Below, one piece after another: positions 10,796 through 21,557 of a stretch of 64,000 nt of DNA. This stretch comes from Tetranychus cinnabarinus (Eukaryota > Arthropoda > Arachnida > Trombidiformes > Tetranychidae): NCBI GenBank assembly GCA_022266195.1, contig WHVY01000002.1, forward strand, positions 9,439,001 to 9,503,000. Reading direction: 5' to 3'. The notes beneath the pieces were generated by a model, which did no database searches, was not told the DNA's origin, and saw only the letters and a list, made by a program, of their open reading frames with translations. The translations under genes and the position numbers were made by a program. Within the stretch, counting starts at the first letter, position 1. Each line of letters begins with the position of its first letter.

Positions 10796-11871
10796 TCAAT
10801 TGTCAGGATATAGTGTATCAAATAATTTTTCAGCCAATCTGACAGCAATTTCCTCCAAAGTATTGCTAGGACCGACATCAGATACATTTAATTGGCTGAA
10901 AATTTTGGGTAAAAAGTTTACAATAAACTCTTTTCCATCCAAACCTAAATTTGAAGAGTTTGTTAAATTATTATACTTTGATTATTGCAAGTAAAATATA
11001 TACCTTTAAGATCATCAAAGCTATGGATCCACTCTTCGATATCATAACCAATTGAATCGTCTTCGCCAACACCTAATGCAATACAAATCCCAAAAAATAT
11101 TAGCAATTTGTTGATGTAAATGTGCAGTAATTTACTTACCTGGAAGAAATTTAGCAAAAATATCTTTAACAAGTTGATCTGCCATTTCCATTTTTGGGAA
11201 AAAAGCTATTCAATTATGGAAAACGAAAAATTAATATCGAATCAAATTAATAGTAATTATAATACTTACTTGAGAGTGGTAGTGGGATCATGAAAATTCC
11301 CACCATACGTGCAACATTATGACCGATAGATTCGTTTGGATCTGATGTTGAAATAATTGTTTCATAAATTTCAAAGAAATTAAACAAATAGATCAAAATT
11401 TTAATATTTACCAAATTTAAATGAAATTAGGATTTTATCAACATTTTCGTCAGTGCTAAGATCCGAATCCCATCCTTTTAAGAAAAATAAAGATGTTAAT
11501 TAAAGATACATTTAGATGGCAAAGAAATTAACTCAACTCACCAGGACCTGTAGGGCCAAAGACATATGCCAACACATTTGATTCGAGTGAAGCTTCTGCA
11601 TCCCATGCTTTAAAGATCAACGAATAAAATGAATATAAAACTTGTTCATTCCTAAATGTTAACTTACCAGGATTAATACTTTCCCAAAGCTTGACAAGGT
11701 TCGTAATATAGTTGGTAATGCCTTCACGAAATACACTTGGTTCTATAAAAACAAAGTCAAGTTAATAGTGTTGAAGTGGAGGTTGAGGTTAGATGAGATG
11801 TTACCTTCAATTGGAGCAGCACTGATTGTTGAGACCAAGAAGATGGCAATTAAAACAATTGACAATTTCAT
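10796..11871 (-). CDS. Array gene 3: secreted protein, 8 exons
   Basis: Same eight-exon, all phase-1 structure. Signal peptide MKLSIVLIAIFLVSTISA. Exons 1-2 and the introns between are nearly identical to array gene 1, while exon 7 (VGEDDSIGYDIEEWIHSFDD) and exon 8 (GKEFIVNFLPKIFSQLNVSD) resemble gene 4 more, so the gene is a mosaic. Exon 6 reads FFPKMEMADQLVKDIFAKFL. Exon 4 ends with a short divergent tail (VDKILISFKF) before a GTAAAT donor. Intron 7 uses a regular GTATAT donor. Stop TGA at 10796-10798. The frame is open throughout; function unknown. Confidence 0.82.
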
Positions 11872-11961
11872 TTTGATTTTGGTTTAGGTTTTATTTAGGT
11901 TTTAGCTTTTAGAAAGTAATATTTCAATAGAGATGGTGAATTTATCTGAATAGTTTGGTCT

Positions 11962-11970
11962 GTTTTTATA
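11962..11970 (-). promoter_or_regulatory. TATA box of array gene 3
   Basis: TATAAAAAC on the minus strand, 91 nt before the ATG at 11871, in the conserved array promoter. Confidence 0.7.
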
Positions 11971-12104
11971 CTTGATGAGCATTTTCTTGTATCACAATTT
12001 AATTATGAGGCAAGTTTATTATCTAACTATCAACAGCAACAATCATTGATACGCGCTCAAAACAATTAACTACAGTTAGCGCAAACAAATCAGTTTGATT
12101 TCTT

Positions 12105-12745
12105 TAACCCACATCCATATGAAAGTTAGATTATCACGTTAGCATTGATAGTTGATCCAGGAGATGTCATTGGGAAGATTGTAGATCTTTATATTTGATA
12201 TTCTGATATAACAATAAACTATCTGGTCTCAACATCTTTAAGACTCTTTTCTTGGTTTGCATTGAATGTATTTTTAAGGATATTTTAAAGCATAATCTAG
12301 AATAAAATAGGAATATTCTGCATGATTCTATTCCATAATTTCTGCCTTTCTCTGCTTATGATATTTGTTCTTAGCAAATTACTAGATTCGAGTATTTGGC
12401 ATCTCCAACTTTGCTAAACATTTAAAAATTGTTTATTTTGTTAAAAAGACTCTGGGACAGTTTGCAATCATTAAATTGTTAAGATTGAAAGGCTTACAAG
12501 TCTTGTAAGCTATAGCTAGGGGAACAGATTTCGTCCTCTTAACGAACTTTCTTTGCACCTTGCAGTTGAGCACTACTAACGAACTAATGAGCAATAACCT
12601 CGAGATTGATTAGTTAGCTTATTGTTATATTTAAACATCAAATATAAAGATCTACAATCTTCCCAATGACATCTCCTGGATCAATTATTAATAATAACCT
12701 GATAAGCTAACTTCCATGTGGATATCTATGGGTTAAAGAGGGCAA
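12105..12745. mobile_element. Family A element, copy 3, most complete
   Basis: About 100-nt inverted ends: 12105-12200 (TTTAACCCACATCCATATGA ... GTCATTGGGAAGATTGTAGA) pair with 12650-12745 (TCTACAATCTTCCCAATGAC ... GGGTTAAAGAG). Length about 640 bp, no coding capacity. This copy gives the cleanest view of the family and shows an undisturbed TTATTGTTATATTTAAAC site that is interrupted in copy 4. Confidence 0.75.
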
Positions 12746-13779
12746 TTCGATTAATTTTTACGAGCACGTACCCATGATTGTTGCTGTTGCTACATTATAA
12801 TCAAACACCTATAACGTATAATCTATAATTTTGAAATACTTTTCTAAGACTTCTAAACCAGAAGAAAATTTTTTTCAGTTACTTAAAGGTGCCCTGTTAG
12901 TAAAGCCCGCATTTTTGAAGTTTAATTGCAATATTTTGAATTATTTAATCTATTTTTTAAAGAAAATTAGAATAGATACAAGTCTAAAAATTAATATTTT
13001 TCATTTGATGCATGGAAATCTTCATTTTCTACTGAATAATCTGAGTTCTTGCTTGAAAAAAACTTTTGCAAAAGTTTGTTTATCTATTTGATTGAATACA
13101 TTCGTCAAAATTTTTCGAATTAATCCAAATTTCTGCTTGTATCAAAAGAATTTTTCAAACATTTTTTTCTCTTCCGAGTTTGAGCGATGATTGTTGAGTA
13201 CCTTTGTTTTTTCATTCTCGATTTTTCAGATATCAAAGGTACACTACTCAACTATAACTTTATATTAATCGATGAATAATAAATAGAAGCTCAAATTATT
13301 GACGAAATTAAACTTTTTAACTTAAATCAGGCTTTTAAATGATAAATTTCATATTTTCCGGCAGTCCAAGTAGTTGAAACTCAAGTAACTCGAAATAATG
13401 TGAGGTACCAATTTGCTCTGCCAAAGTACATCAGGTAAATTTTTGAGTTGAACAAGTTTGTTTTTCTCAACAAATATTTATTAATTTACACTTAAAGTCC
13501 ATTCAGACTGACTAAAAAAGCTTGAAAAAATAAAAGTTCACGAATAATCTGAACAATCTTGCAAGGTTAAGAAGAGACTTAAGTGAAAAATCGTTTCTAT
13601 CATGTTTTAATCTTTTCAGTTATGAATTATAATAAATTGAAAGTTTTTTAAGGAATTCTGTCCAAGTATAACCTGACATAGAGTAATAGAGTAAAGGTAA
13701 TAACGAAATCAGCAGAAGCTTTTGTTTGCTATGCTCGCGTATATTTATTGGAATTCAGTCTAAAATATTGATCCATTCA
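12746..13779. other. Intergenic, low complexity, no gene seen
   Basis: AT-rich with short frames only. About 13350-13460 (AGTAGTTGAAACTCAAGTAA) matches the fucosyltransferase 3' flank units near 3225 and 10140, but no coding piece of the enzyme is left in this unit. The last 100 nt are the shared 3' region of the array genes. Confidence 0.5.
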
Positions 13780-15582
13780 TCATATGTCAGGATATAGTGT
13801 ATCAGATAATAGTTGAGCAAATCTAACAGCAATTTCCTCCAAAGTACTGCTTGGACCGACATCAGATACATTTAATTGGCTGAAAATTTTGGGTAAAAAG
13901 TTTACAATGAACTCTTTTCCATCCAAACCTAAAATTTGAAGAGTTGAATTATTACAGTTGTTTTGATTATTGCAAGTAAAATACATACCTTTAAGATCAT
14001 CAAAGCCATGGATCCATTCTTCGATATCATAACCAATTGGTTGGTCTTCGTTCACACCTAATGCAAAACAAATGCAAAATTATTAGCAATTTGTTGATGT
14101 AAATGCAAAGCAATTTACTCACCAGGAAGAAATCTATCAAAAATATCTCTAAAAATTTGATTTCCCATTTCCTCTTTTGGGAAAAAAGCTGTTCAATGGT
14201 TGATGGACAAAAATTAATATCAAATCAAAGTATAATAATACTAATTACTTACATGAAAGTGGCAGTGCCATCATGGAAGCGGCCACCATTTCTGCAACAG
14301 CTTGACCGATAGATATGTTTGGTTCTGATATTGAAATAATCGTTTCATCCATTTCAGAGAAATTGAACAAATATATTAAAATTTCGTTACTTACCACCCA
14401 ATTTCAATAAATTTAAGATTTTATCAACATTTTCGTCAGTGCTAAGATCGGAATCCCATCCTTAAAGAAAAATAAAGATTTTAATTAAAATTTAATGAAA
14501 ACGCATACAAGTACACGAAACCTTTTACAGATTATGCCTGATACAATTGATCAAGTCGGAGTACCAAATTATAAGGTAGCTCCATCAGATGTGGTTCTGG
14601 TGTCTTTTTCCTTTTAAATTCACCTTGGTTGCACATCTAGGAATGGCTTAGGCGGCCATTTACAAAAAAAGGTTTCAGGGGAGGGAAGGTAAGGGGAAGT
14701 AAGCGTTTACAATAATTATTATATGTATAAAGATACATTTAGATGGTAAAGAAATTAAATCAACTCACCAGGACCAGTAGGACCAAAGACATATGCCAAC
14801 ACATTTGATTCGAGTGAAGCTTCTGGATCCCATGCTTTTAAAGATCAATCAATAAAATGAATATAAACTGTAAGGGGAAGACACCTCAACTTTCCCTCTC
14901 CACAACCAATCACATATCTCACTTCAAATGATGTAAATTAAATCAAAAACAACTGAAATCACAGCTATTTCCTTTTCCCTTTTAGTAGTATAAAAAGGTA
15001 ATGTAAAATAAGACAAGTTGTCTGTTGAATCTCTTGATGTTTTTAAGTCATTTTGTCCCTTAAATTCTTGAGTTATAATTAATACTGATTGTCGAACATT
15101 TCCAATCAGCTCAGCCTTACCTACAACTTTCCTCTCACAGTTCATCTTATATTGTATTTCATGTTAATTCAAGCTTATCAATAAAATTCAATTCAACCTA
15201 ATTACTCGGGTAATCATCTTTGCCTTTGGTGTATCTGTTCCCTCTGTTCTGAAAGACTATCTTTCTTGTCAACGGAGTTACAGTATACGAATAAATTCTG
15301 TGTGGTGATTCACTGATCTCTTATCCCCGGTGAAACACTTACTAAACCTTTTTATTTCTAAAAATTAACTCACCAGGAATAATACTTTCCCAAAACTTGA
15401 CAGCGTTCAAAATATAGTTGTTAATACCTTCACGAAATACGCTTGGTTCTGGGAAAACAAAGTCGAATTAATATCATAGTATCAACTATGTGGTTGATGT
15501 TAGATGAATTGTTACCTTCAACTGGAGCAGCACTGGTTGTTGAGACACAGAAGATGGCAATTAAAACAATTGACAATTTCAT
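13780..15582 (-). CDS. Array gene 4: secreted protein with enlarged introns
   Basis: Paralogue with signal peptide MKLSIVLIAIFCVSTTSA and eight exons, among them 15374-15448, 14769-14834, an exon starting at 14460, one ending at 13989, and 13780-13928. Intron 2 is 539 nt and intron 3 is 308 nt, against about 60 nt in the other copies; both gained extra DNA. Intron 7 (13929-13988) is exactly 60 nt, in frame and without a stop, so its retention would add 20 residues. Exon 7 reads VNEDQPIGYDIEEWIHGFDD and the product ends LYPDI. The coding exons look intact, but the conserved TATA segment upstream is deleted, so expression may differ or be lost. Function unknown. Confidence 0.78.
14490..14727. 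mobile_element. Insertion in intron 3 of array gene 4
   Basis: Compared with intron 3 of the other copies, about 240 nt interrupt the run AAAGATTTTAATTAAAGATACATTT. The insert is less AT-rich near its end (GGTTTCAGGGGAGGGAAGG). No ends or protein are recognised, so the mechanism is open. Confidence 0.5.
14870..15350. mobile_element. Insertion in intron 2 of array gene 4
   Basis: About 480 nt absent from intron 2 of the five other copies. It begins ACTGTAAGGGGAAGACACC, sharing AAGGGGAAG with the end of the intron 3 insert. A 73-codon minus-strand frame inside has no recognisable similarity and is probably chance. Confidence 0.5.
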
Positions 15583-15639
15583 TTTGATTTCGGTTTGGAT
15601 TTTAGGTTTTAGAAAGTAAATAATTGTATTTCAATTGAG

Positions 15640-15700
15640 GTGGTGAATTGATGTGAACAGTTTGATTCTGTTTAATCATGAGGCAAGTTTATTATCTAAC
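15640..15700 (-). promoter_or_regulatory. Array gene 4 promoter lacking the TATA segment
   Basis: The other copies read (plus strand) ..CTGTTTTTATACTTGATGAG.. up to TTTAATTATGAGGCAAG. Here the sequence jumps from GATTCTGTTT directly to AATCATGAGGCAAG, a loss of about 38 nt that takes out the TATA box, while both flanks are kept. Confidence 0.75.
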
Positions 15701-15769
15701 TATCAACAGCAACAATCATTGATACGTGCTCAAAACAATTAACTACAGTTAGCGCAAACAAATCAGTTT

Positions 15770-16735
15770 AGTCTCTTTAACCCACATCCATAGAAAGTTA
15801 TAATAGATTATCACTTTATTATTAATAGCTTATCCAGGAGGTGTCTTTGGGAAGATTGTAGATCTTTATATTTGATATTCTGATATAACAATAAGCTGTC
15901 TGGTCTCAACATCTTTAAAGACTCTTTTCTTGGTTTACATTGAATGGATTTTTAAGGATATTTTAAAGTATAATCTAGAATAAAAATTGGAATATTCTGA
16001 TTATTATTCTGCATGCTTCTATTCCATCATTACTGCCTTTCTCTGCTCATGATATTTTTTCTTGGCAAATTAATAGATTCGGGTAATCGAGTTTTTGGTA
16101 TCTCTAACTTTACTAAACACTTATAAACTATTACAACGATTCTGGGACGATTCGCAATCATTTAATTATTAAGATTGAAAGCCTAACATTTATAATTAGG
16201 AAAAGGACAAAATCCTCTTCACGAACTTTCTTTGCACCTTGTAGTTGAGCACTACTAATGGACTAATAAGCAATAGCCTCTAGATTGATTAAATAGTTTA
16301 TTGTTACTGTCAAACCTCCAATAATGTCACTTCGTGGGATTAGCGTTTTGGCTATTTTTACATAATTTCTAGGTGGAATAGCCTTTTTACGAATTTTATT
16401 TAACAAAAAAAATTAATTTTTAATTTAATTTTGTGATTTTTGATGTTTAATTGGGCAATTCCTATAATATACCCAATCAAAATTATTGTTGGAGTCCTCG
16501 CAAAATTTATTTAATTAAAAAAACTGAATTAACTAAATTGTTTAATTTCGTTGCCATGGGTCTGTGACATTTTGAGAGTGTGACATTATCGGAGGTTTGA
16601 CAGTATGTTAAAATATCAATGGATATCTCTTGGATATCTGATGGATCTAAAATCTTCCCAATAAGACCTCCTGGATAAACTATTAATAATAAAGTGATAA
16701 TCTAACTTTCATATGGATGTGGGTTAAAAAGGGTA
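15770..16735. mobile_element. Family A element, copy 4, with nested insertion
   Basis: Left end 15770-15880 (CCAGGAGGTGTCTTTGGGAA) and inverted right end about 16610-16735 (TTCCCAATAAGACCTCCTGG) flank the usual interior. The element is split by a separate 297-bp element at 16307-16603. Confidence 0.7.
16307..16603. mobile_element. 297-bp MITE nested in family A copy 4
   Basis: Terminal inverted repeats CTGTCAAACCTCC...GGAGGTTTGACAG (about 24 bp with one mismatch: CAATAATGTCAC against GTGACATTATCG). It is bounded by TA on both sides, and the uninterrupted family A copy 3 supports a TA target duplication, typical of Tc1/mariner-type non-autonomous elements. Confidence 0.8.
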
Positions 16736-16915
16736 ATTTGAGACATAAAAACTGAGTGCATTAGTGTTATTAAAAAAATCTCAATCTCTAATGAACATTT
16801 TTCGAGGAAATCGAGGTAAAGTTGAAACTCTTTTTCAACAATGGGATAAGATTTTTCCATAAAACTCTTTTTACTGATGTAACTTTTTATGACCAACCCG
16901 AAAACGTTTCTGAAC

Positions 16916-17290
16916 AAAAGAAGCTAAGAATATTTTTAAGCATTATCAGGATAAATTGAAATATTCTTGTTATCTATTCTGCATAATTCTGCCTTTCTCT
17001 GTTCATGATATTTGTTCTTGGCAAATTAATAGAGTCGATTGATAGAGTTTCCGGCATCTCTAAACACTTATAAATTGTACAGATTTTACAAATTTTATTT
17101 ATACAGGCAACTTTATTTGATTTATCAAACAAAATTATATTAAATTAAGGTTCATCATATTTGTCTTTTCTTGCATCAAAGGATGAAGACCAAAGAATAG
17201 GAAAAACTGCCTAGCATGGAATATTTTTCTTATGAAGATATATGATGCAAAATTTTCAAATGCTCAATTCATTACTTCAATCCATTTTGA
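16916..17290. repeat. Family A fragment and an exon scrap
   Basis: 16916-17090 is an interior piece of family A. At 17175-17290 the minus strand reads SKWIEVMN, stop, AFENFASYIFI, a broken relative of the frame at 25116-25385. No functional gene. Confidence 0.5.
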
Positions 17291-17467
17291 TCTAAAACTG
17301 GCCATTTTTTGATTAATGTAATATTTCTCTGTCATTGAAAAATCGAAAAAATGATCAGTTTTGATATAGAGTAATAGAGAAAAAGTAAGAATGAAATCAA
17401 GAGAAGCTTTCGTTTGCTATGCACGAGTATATTTATTGGAATTCAGTTTAAAATATTCATCCATTCA

Positions 17468-18573
17468 TCAATTGTTATAAAGTGTATCAAATAATAATTC
17501 AGCCAATCTGACAGCAATTTCCTCCAAAGTGCTGCTAGGACCGACATCAGATACATTTAATTGGCTGAAAATTTTGGGTAAAAAGTTTACAATAAACTCT
17601 TTTCCATCCAAACCTGAATTTGAAGAGTTAAATTATAATATTACAGTTGCTTTGATTATTGCAAATAAAATACAGACCTTTAAGATCATCATGACTATGG
17701 ATCCATTCTTCAACCTCATAACCAATTGTTTCGTCTTTAAGTACACCTAATGCAAAACAAATGCCAAATTACATTGTATGGTTAGGTTATTGTATTAGCA
17801 ATATGTTGATGTAAATGCAAAGCAATTTACTCACCTGGAAGAAACTTTGCAAAAATATCTTCAGCAACTTGCTGTGCCATTTCTTCTTTTGGGAAAAAAG
17901 CTATTCAATTATGGAAAACGAAAAATAAATATCGAAACAAATTAATAGTAATTTTAATACTCACATGAAATTGGAAGTGGGAGCATGGAAGCTCGTACCA
18001 ATGATGTAATCACTTGCCCGATAGATACGTCTGGTTCTGATTTTGGAATAATTGTTTCATCAATTGCAAAGAAATTGAACAAATATACATATTTAAATTT
18101 CGTTACTTACCTCCCAATTTCAATGAATTTAGGATTTTATCAATATTTTTGTCAGTGCTAAGATTGGAATCCCATCCTTAAAGAAAAATAAAGATTTTAA
18201 TTAAAGATACATTTAGATGTTAAAGAAATTATATCAACTCACCAGGACCTGTAGGACCAAAGACATATGCCAACACATTTGATTCGAGTGAAGCTTCTGG
18301 ATCCCATGCTTTTAAAGATCAATCAATAAAATAAATATAAAACTTTATCATTTGTAAACATTAACTTACCAGGCAAAACACCTTCCCAAAGCTTGACAAA
18401 GTTCGTAATATAATTGATAATGCCTTCACGAAGTACAATTGGTTCTGTGAAAACAAAGTCGAGTTAATAATGTTACTTTGGATGTTGATGTTAGATGAGA
18501 TGTTACCTTCAACTGGAGCAGCACTGATTGTTGAGACACAGAAGATGGCAATTAAAACAATTGACAATTTCAT
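17468..18573 (-). CDS. Array gene 5: secreted protein, 8 exons
   Basis: Paralogue with signal peptide MKLSIVLIAIFCVSTISA and the same exon plan. Exon 2 reads EPIVLREGIINYITNFVKLW, exon 3 AWDPEASLESNV, exon 4 GWDSNLSTDKNIDKILNSLK, exon 5 EPDVSIGQVITSLVRASMLP and exon 6 FFPKEEMAQQVAEDIFAKFL. Exon 7 begins VLKDETIGYEVEEWIHSHDD, with the GTCTGT donor, and the exon 7-8 region is nearly identical in DNA to gene 6. It ends DTLYNN. No frame damage seen. Function unknown, predicted extracellular. Confidence 0.83.
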
Positions 18574-18659
18574 TTTGATTCTGGTTTAGATTTAAGGTTT
18601 TAGAAAGTAAATAATTGTATTTCAATAGAGATGGTGAATTGATCTGAACAGTTTGATCT

Positions 18660-18668
18660 GTTTTTATA
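18660..18668 (-). promoter_or_regulatory. TATA box of array gene 5
   Basis: TATAAAAAC on the minus strand, 87 nt before the ATG at 18573, in the conserved array promoter. Confidence 0.7.
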
Positions 18669-18794
18669 CTTGATGAAAGTTTTCTTGTGTCACAATTTAA
18701 TTATGAGGCAAGTTTATTATCTAACTATCAACAGCTACAATCATTGATACGTGCTCGTAACAATTAATTGCAGTTAGCGCAAACAAATCAATTT

Positions 18795-19055
18795 GGTCTC
18801 TTTAATCCACATCCACATGAAAGTTATTGTTTATAATTGATCCAGGAGGTGTCATTGGTAAGATTGTAGATCTCTATATTTGATATTTTAATGTAACAAT
18901 AAGATAACTAATCAATCTCGAGGTTATTGCTTATTAGCTCGTTGGTAGTGGGCAACTGCAAGGTGCAAAGAAAGTTCATTAAGAGGACGAAATTCTTTCC
19001 CTGATTATAGCTAACAAGACTTGTAAGACTTTCAATCTTAATAATTGAATGTAAT
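18795..19055. mobile_element. Family A element, copy 5, rearranged
   Basis: Starts like the other copies (TTTAATCCACATCCACATGA to GGAGGTGTCATTGGTAAGAT), then from about 18900 reads the far half of the family in reverse: ATCTCGAGGTTATTGC, CAAGGTGCAAAGAAAG and CAAGACTTGTAAGACTTTCA. The middle is deleted and the rest inverted, giving a self-fold. Confidence 0.6.
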
Positions 19056-19104
19056 GAACTAACTTTATTTTCATCGATGAATTATCTACACTACATACAA
19101 TATA

Positions 19105-19670
19105 AGGTATGACTGGTAAAGAATGGAAGTAAAAACTCTGAATTTGCATGGCGATTCACAGTCTGGACATATTGTTACCAAATCAGACTTGTTTTAACGG
19201 AAATTTAATGGGCTTCAATTAGATATAATTTTTAGGTTAGTTTCACTTTGTTATTCAATTCAAATGTTGTTAATTTTAAGTTATCGTCGAAATTTCATAG
19301 TTAATTTTGCTGGTGATCATCCCGAACTAAGTTTGTGTGAATGCAGTAAGCAAATAAGGGCTCATGAAATCAAATTAGGTGCAGTTTATTGAATTGGCAG
19401 AAGAGTTAGGAATGAAAAAAATTTGATGAATCATGCGAATTGTGGCCGAAAACCGGCCACAATGACGGAGCGCGAATTCGCGCGTTTCGAAAAATTGCGG
19501 AAGGCTAGAATGGTTCACAAAGAGAACTGACCTCAAAATTCGACATTTCCCTCATCTATTGTCAAGAATAATTAAAAAAATTCGGTATAAAAGCCTGGAA
19601 ACGGATTGATGCGCCCAAATCAACCCAGGACTAAAGTGATTTATTTCCATTCTTTACCAATCATATACCT
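19105..19670. mobile_element. 566-bp element with TA target duplication
   Basis: Ends AGGTATGACTGGTAAAGAAT and, inverted, AGGTATATGATTGGTAAAGA. TA stands on both sides. A related repeat at 31130-31141 (minus strand) reads ACAATATATAAAG, the exact sequence expected before insertion, which supports TA duplication. Interior has no protein. Another solo end (AAGGTATGACCGGTAAAG) lies at 21104. Confidence 0.75.
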
Positions 19671-19930
19671 TATAAAGTTAATGTATCAAATTTTTATGTC
19701 AAGATTGTGGTCAAACTGAGCTGGTTCTAAGAAAAAATACACAGCACGAAAACCCGAATTCAACTACACCCACGAAAAATAGGAAACCTCACATCAGAAT
19801 TCAGATCTCTGAGAAATTCATGCAAATAGTGGCTGGGGGAAGAAATGTAGAATCCGTATGCAATAACATTGAGTGAAGGGGGAAAATTTTTTAAGGTATG
19901 CATTTTTTATATTCAAGGCGGGATAATATA
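19671..19930 (+). repeat. Dispersed repeat B, copy 1
   Basis: Shares words with 24380-24650 and, inverted, with 30830-31145: TCAAGATTGTGG, ACGAAAAATAGGAAACCT, CTGAGAAATTCATG and GTAGAATCCGTATGCAATAA. Three copies in the window; no coding frame is conserved among them. Confidence 0.7.
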
Positions 19931-20119
19931 ATACGATTAATATTTCAATCAATATTGCAATCAGATCAATATTTACAGATTTGGCTCCAAACAAGCTCAA
20001 AAAATGTTTGATTTTTCGCTGTTTTATGTTTGATTCTCACTAAAGGATATACCGATTCAGCAATTTTATTAGTAATGTATTTGCACAAGTAACTTCCAAG
20101 TCTTTATTCCATGAATTTT

Positions 20120-20290
20120 GTCAATCAAGGAGACAGTCCAGGCAACTCTACTGAAGGAAGAGTTGGTAACTCGGCAAAGGTTGAATACTCTGGTTTAACC
20201 GTAGTTTAACCATCTGAACCAGATGAAGCATTTTTCCTTGCTTTGGCCCAAATAAGTCGTAATTTCCTTCGACTTACGCTCTCTCGAAGA
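20120..20290 (-). pseudogene. Second decayed copy of the Cys-rich gene (3' part)
   Basis: The minus strand matches the C-terminal half of the gene at 28850 (YSTFAELPTLPSVELPGLSP region and RRKLRRIWAKARKN). At 20206-20208 the Glu codon of DGETTV has become TAA. The Cys-rich head and signal peptide are missing. Confidence 0.8.
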
Positions 20291-21230
20291 AACAGGATGC
20301 AGGAAACAAAGGTAACTGAGACGAGTGAACGTCACCTGGATTAGAAGTTACTGTAGCATTGGTCATAAACCAAGGTTTCTCTATGGCTGACCAGGATAAC
20401 AACTTGTTGTTTGATTGCAGTTCATTTTCAGCAAATGGATCAGATTGGCTTCCAAATCTTAATCTATTGATGGAACCAAATATGTTTGATAATTTGAAAC
20501 GTGTCCAGATTGAGAGGTCAATCCAAACAGTAGTAAAAATAATGGTTATAAAGGTGAATAAAAGGAGAATATTGAAAACCCGAATAACCGAAACTTTTTT
20601 GAAGCTTCGATTTTCTTTGATTAGAAAGCAAAGTTTTTTCGATTCACCTTTAAATAGACGCGATTAGTGAATATTTGATCAGCATAAACATGAACAGATG
20701 ATAAGAAGTAAATCATTAAAGCACAATTAAGATTTAGAAAGGATAAAACTTTTTATAAAAGTCAATTTTATTCTTAATCAAATGTTTATTGATCGGCATC
20801 TAATCATAATCATCATGTAATTTGTTGGAGAGTCAATTTTGTTGTACCTAAATTGCAGTATAGTTTTCTTGTCAGTGTCAACAATTAAATTGTTAGCATA
20901 TTTTTATTTTTTGGCCAAGATGCACGTATGAGTGATTGGAGTTTGATTGTTCACATTACTGACTCACATTTTTCTTAATTTTCATCTTCAAAAGTTACAT
21001 CAGCAAAAGAACTTTGATGTATTGTAATAAAAAATCTGGTCGCATAACTGTACAAAAGGCGAGCGAATTTTAGACTTCACATTAATTTCCTCGAAGACTA
21101 AGGTATGACCGGTAAAGTTTGAGAATAAATTTTAGAATTGAATTACGTCGATCGTAATCATCGATTTTCACTGAAAAAGTTGCATAATAATCGATAATCG
21201 GAAATTCACATAGTCGCCCAGCATAATCAA
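20291..21230. other. Duplicated non-coding block of the array unit
   Basis: 20300-20375 (AAGGTAACTGAGACGAG..TCACCTGGATTAG) also occurs at 9555-9620. 20580-20880 repeats 6290-6600. A 102-codon plus-strand frame at 20359 has no recognisable family and crosses these repeat borders, so I do not call it a gene. 20990-21105 resembles the foldback arm. Confidence 0.5.
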
Positions 21231-21417
21231 GAATACAAATTTTACCTTTCATTTAAAGACTCCAATTGTCGTGATTATATCATTGAAAAATTTTACTCAA
21301 ACGGGTTGAAGCACAATGTTGTACCCATCACAATGGGAGCTCATCCAGAAGACTATAAACGCTCAGCTCCTGCCAATTCTTATATTCATGTTGATGATTT
21401 TTTCTCACCTCGTCACA
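21231..21417 (+). pseudogene. Fucosyltransferase last-exon fragment
   Basis: Encodes EYKFYLSFKDSNCRDYIIEK through ITMGAHPEDYKRS to DDFFSPRH, closely matching the last exon of the gene at the window start, then breaks off. A few replacements (ENS to KDS, T to I, NFL to DFF) show it is older than the 9661 copy. It lies just before array gene 6. Confidence 0.85.
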
Positions 21418-21557
21418 TGTTCAATCTTTTGAGATATGAATTAAATGAAAAATTTTAATAGTTGATTGAAGAAAAGATAATAACGAATCATCAGAAGCTT
21501 TCATTTGCTATGCACGAGTATATTTATTGGAATTCAGTTTAAAATATAATCCATTCA

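Noticed and set aside
14924..15145. 73-codon minus-strand frame in array gene 4 intron 2
   Set aside because: Lies inside an insertion, with no similarity or start context; treated as chance.
20359..20667. 102-codon frame as a possible small gene
   Set aside because: It crosses borders of blocks that are duplicated elsewhere without the frame and has no recognisable family.
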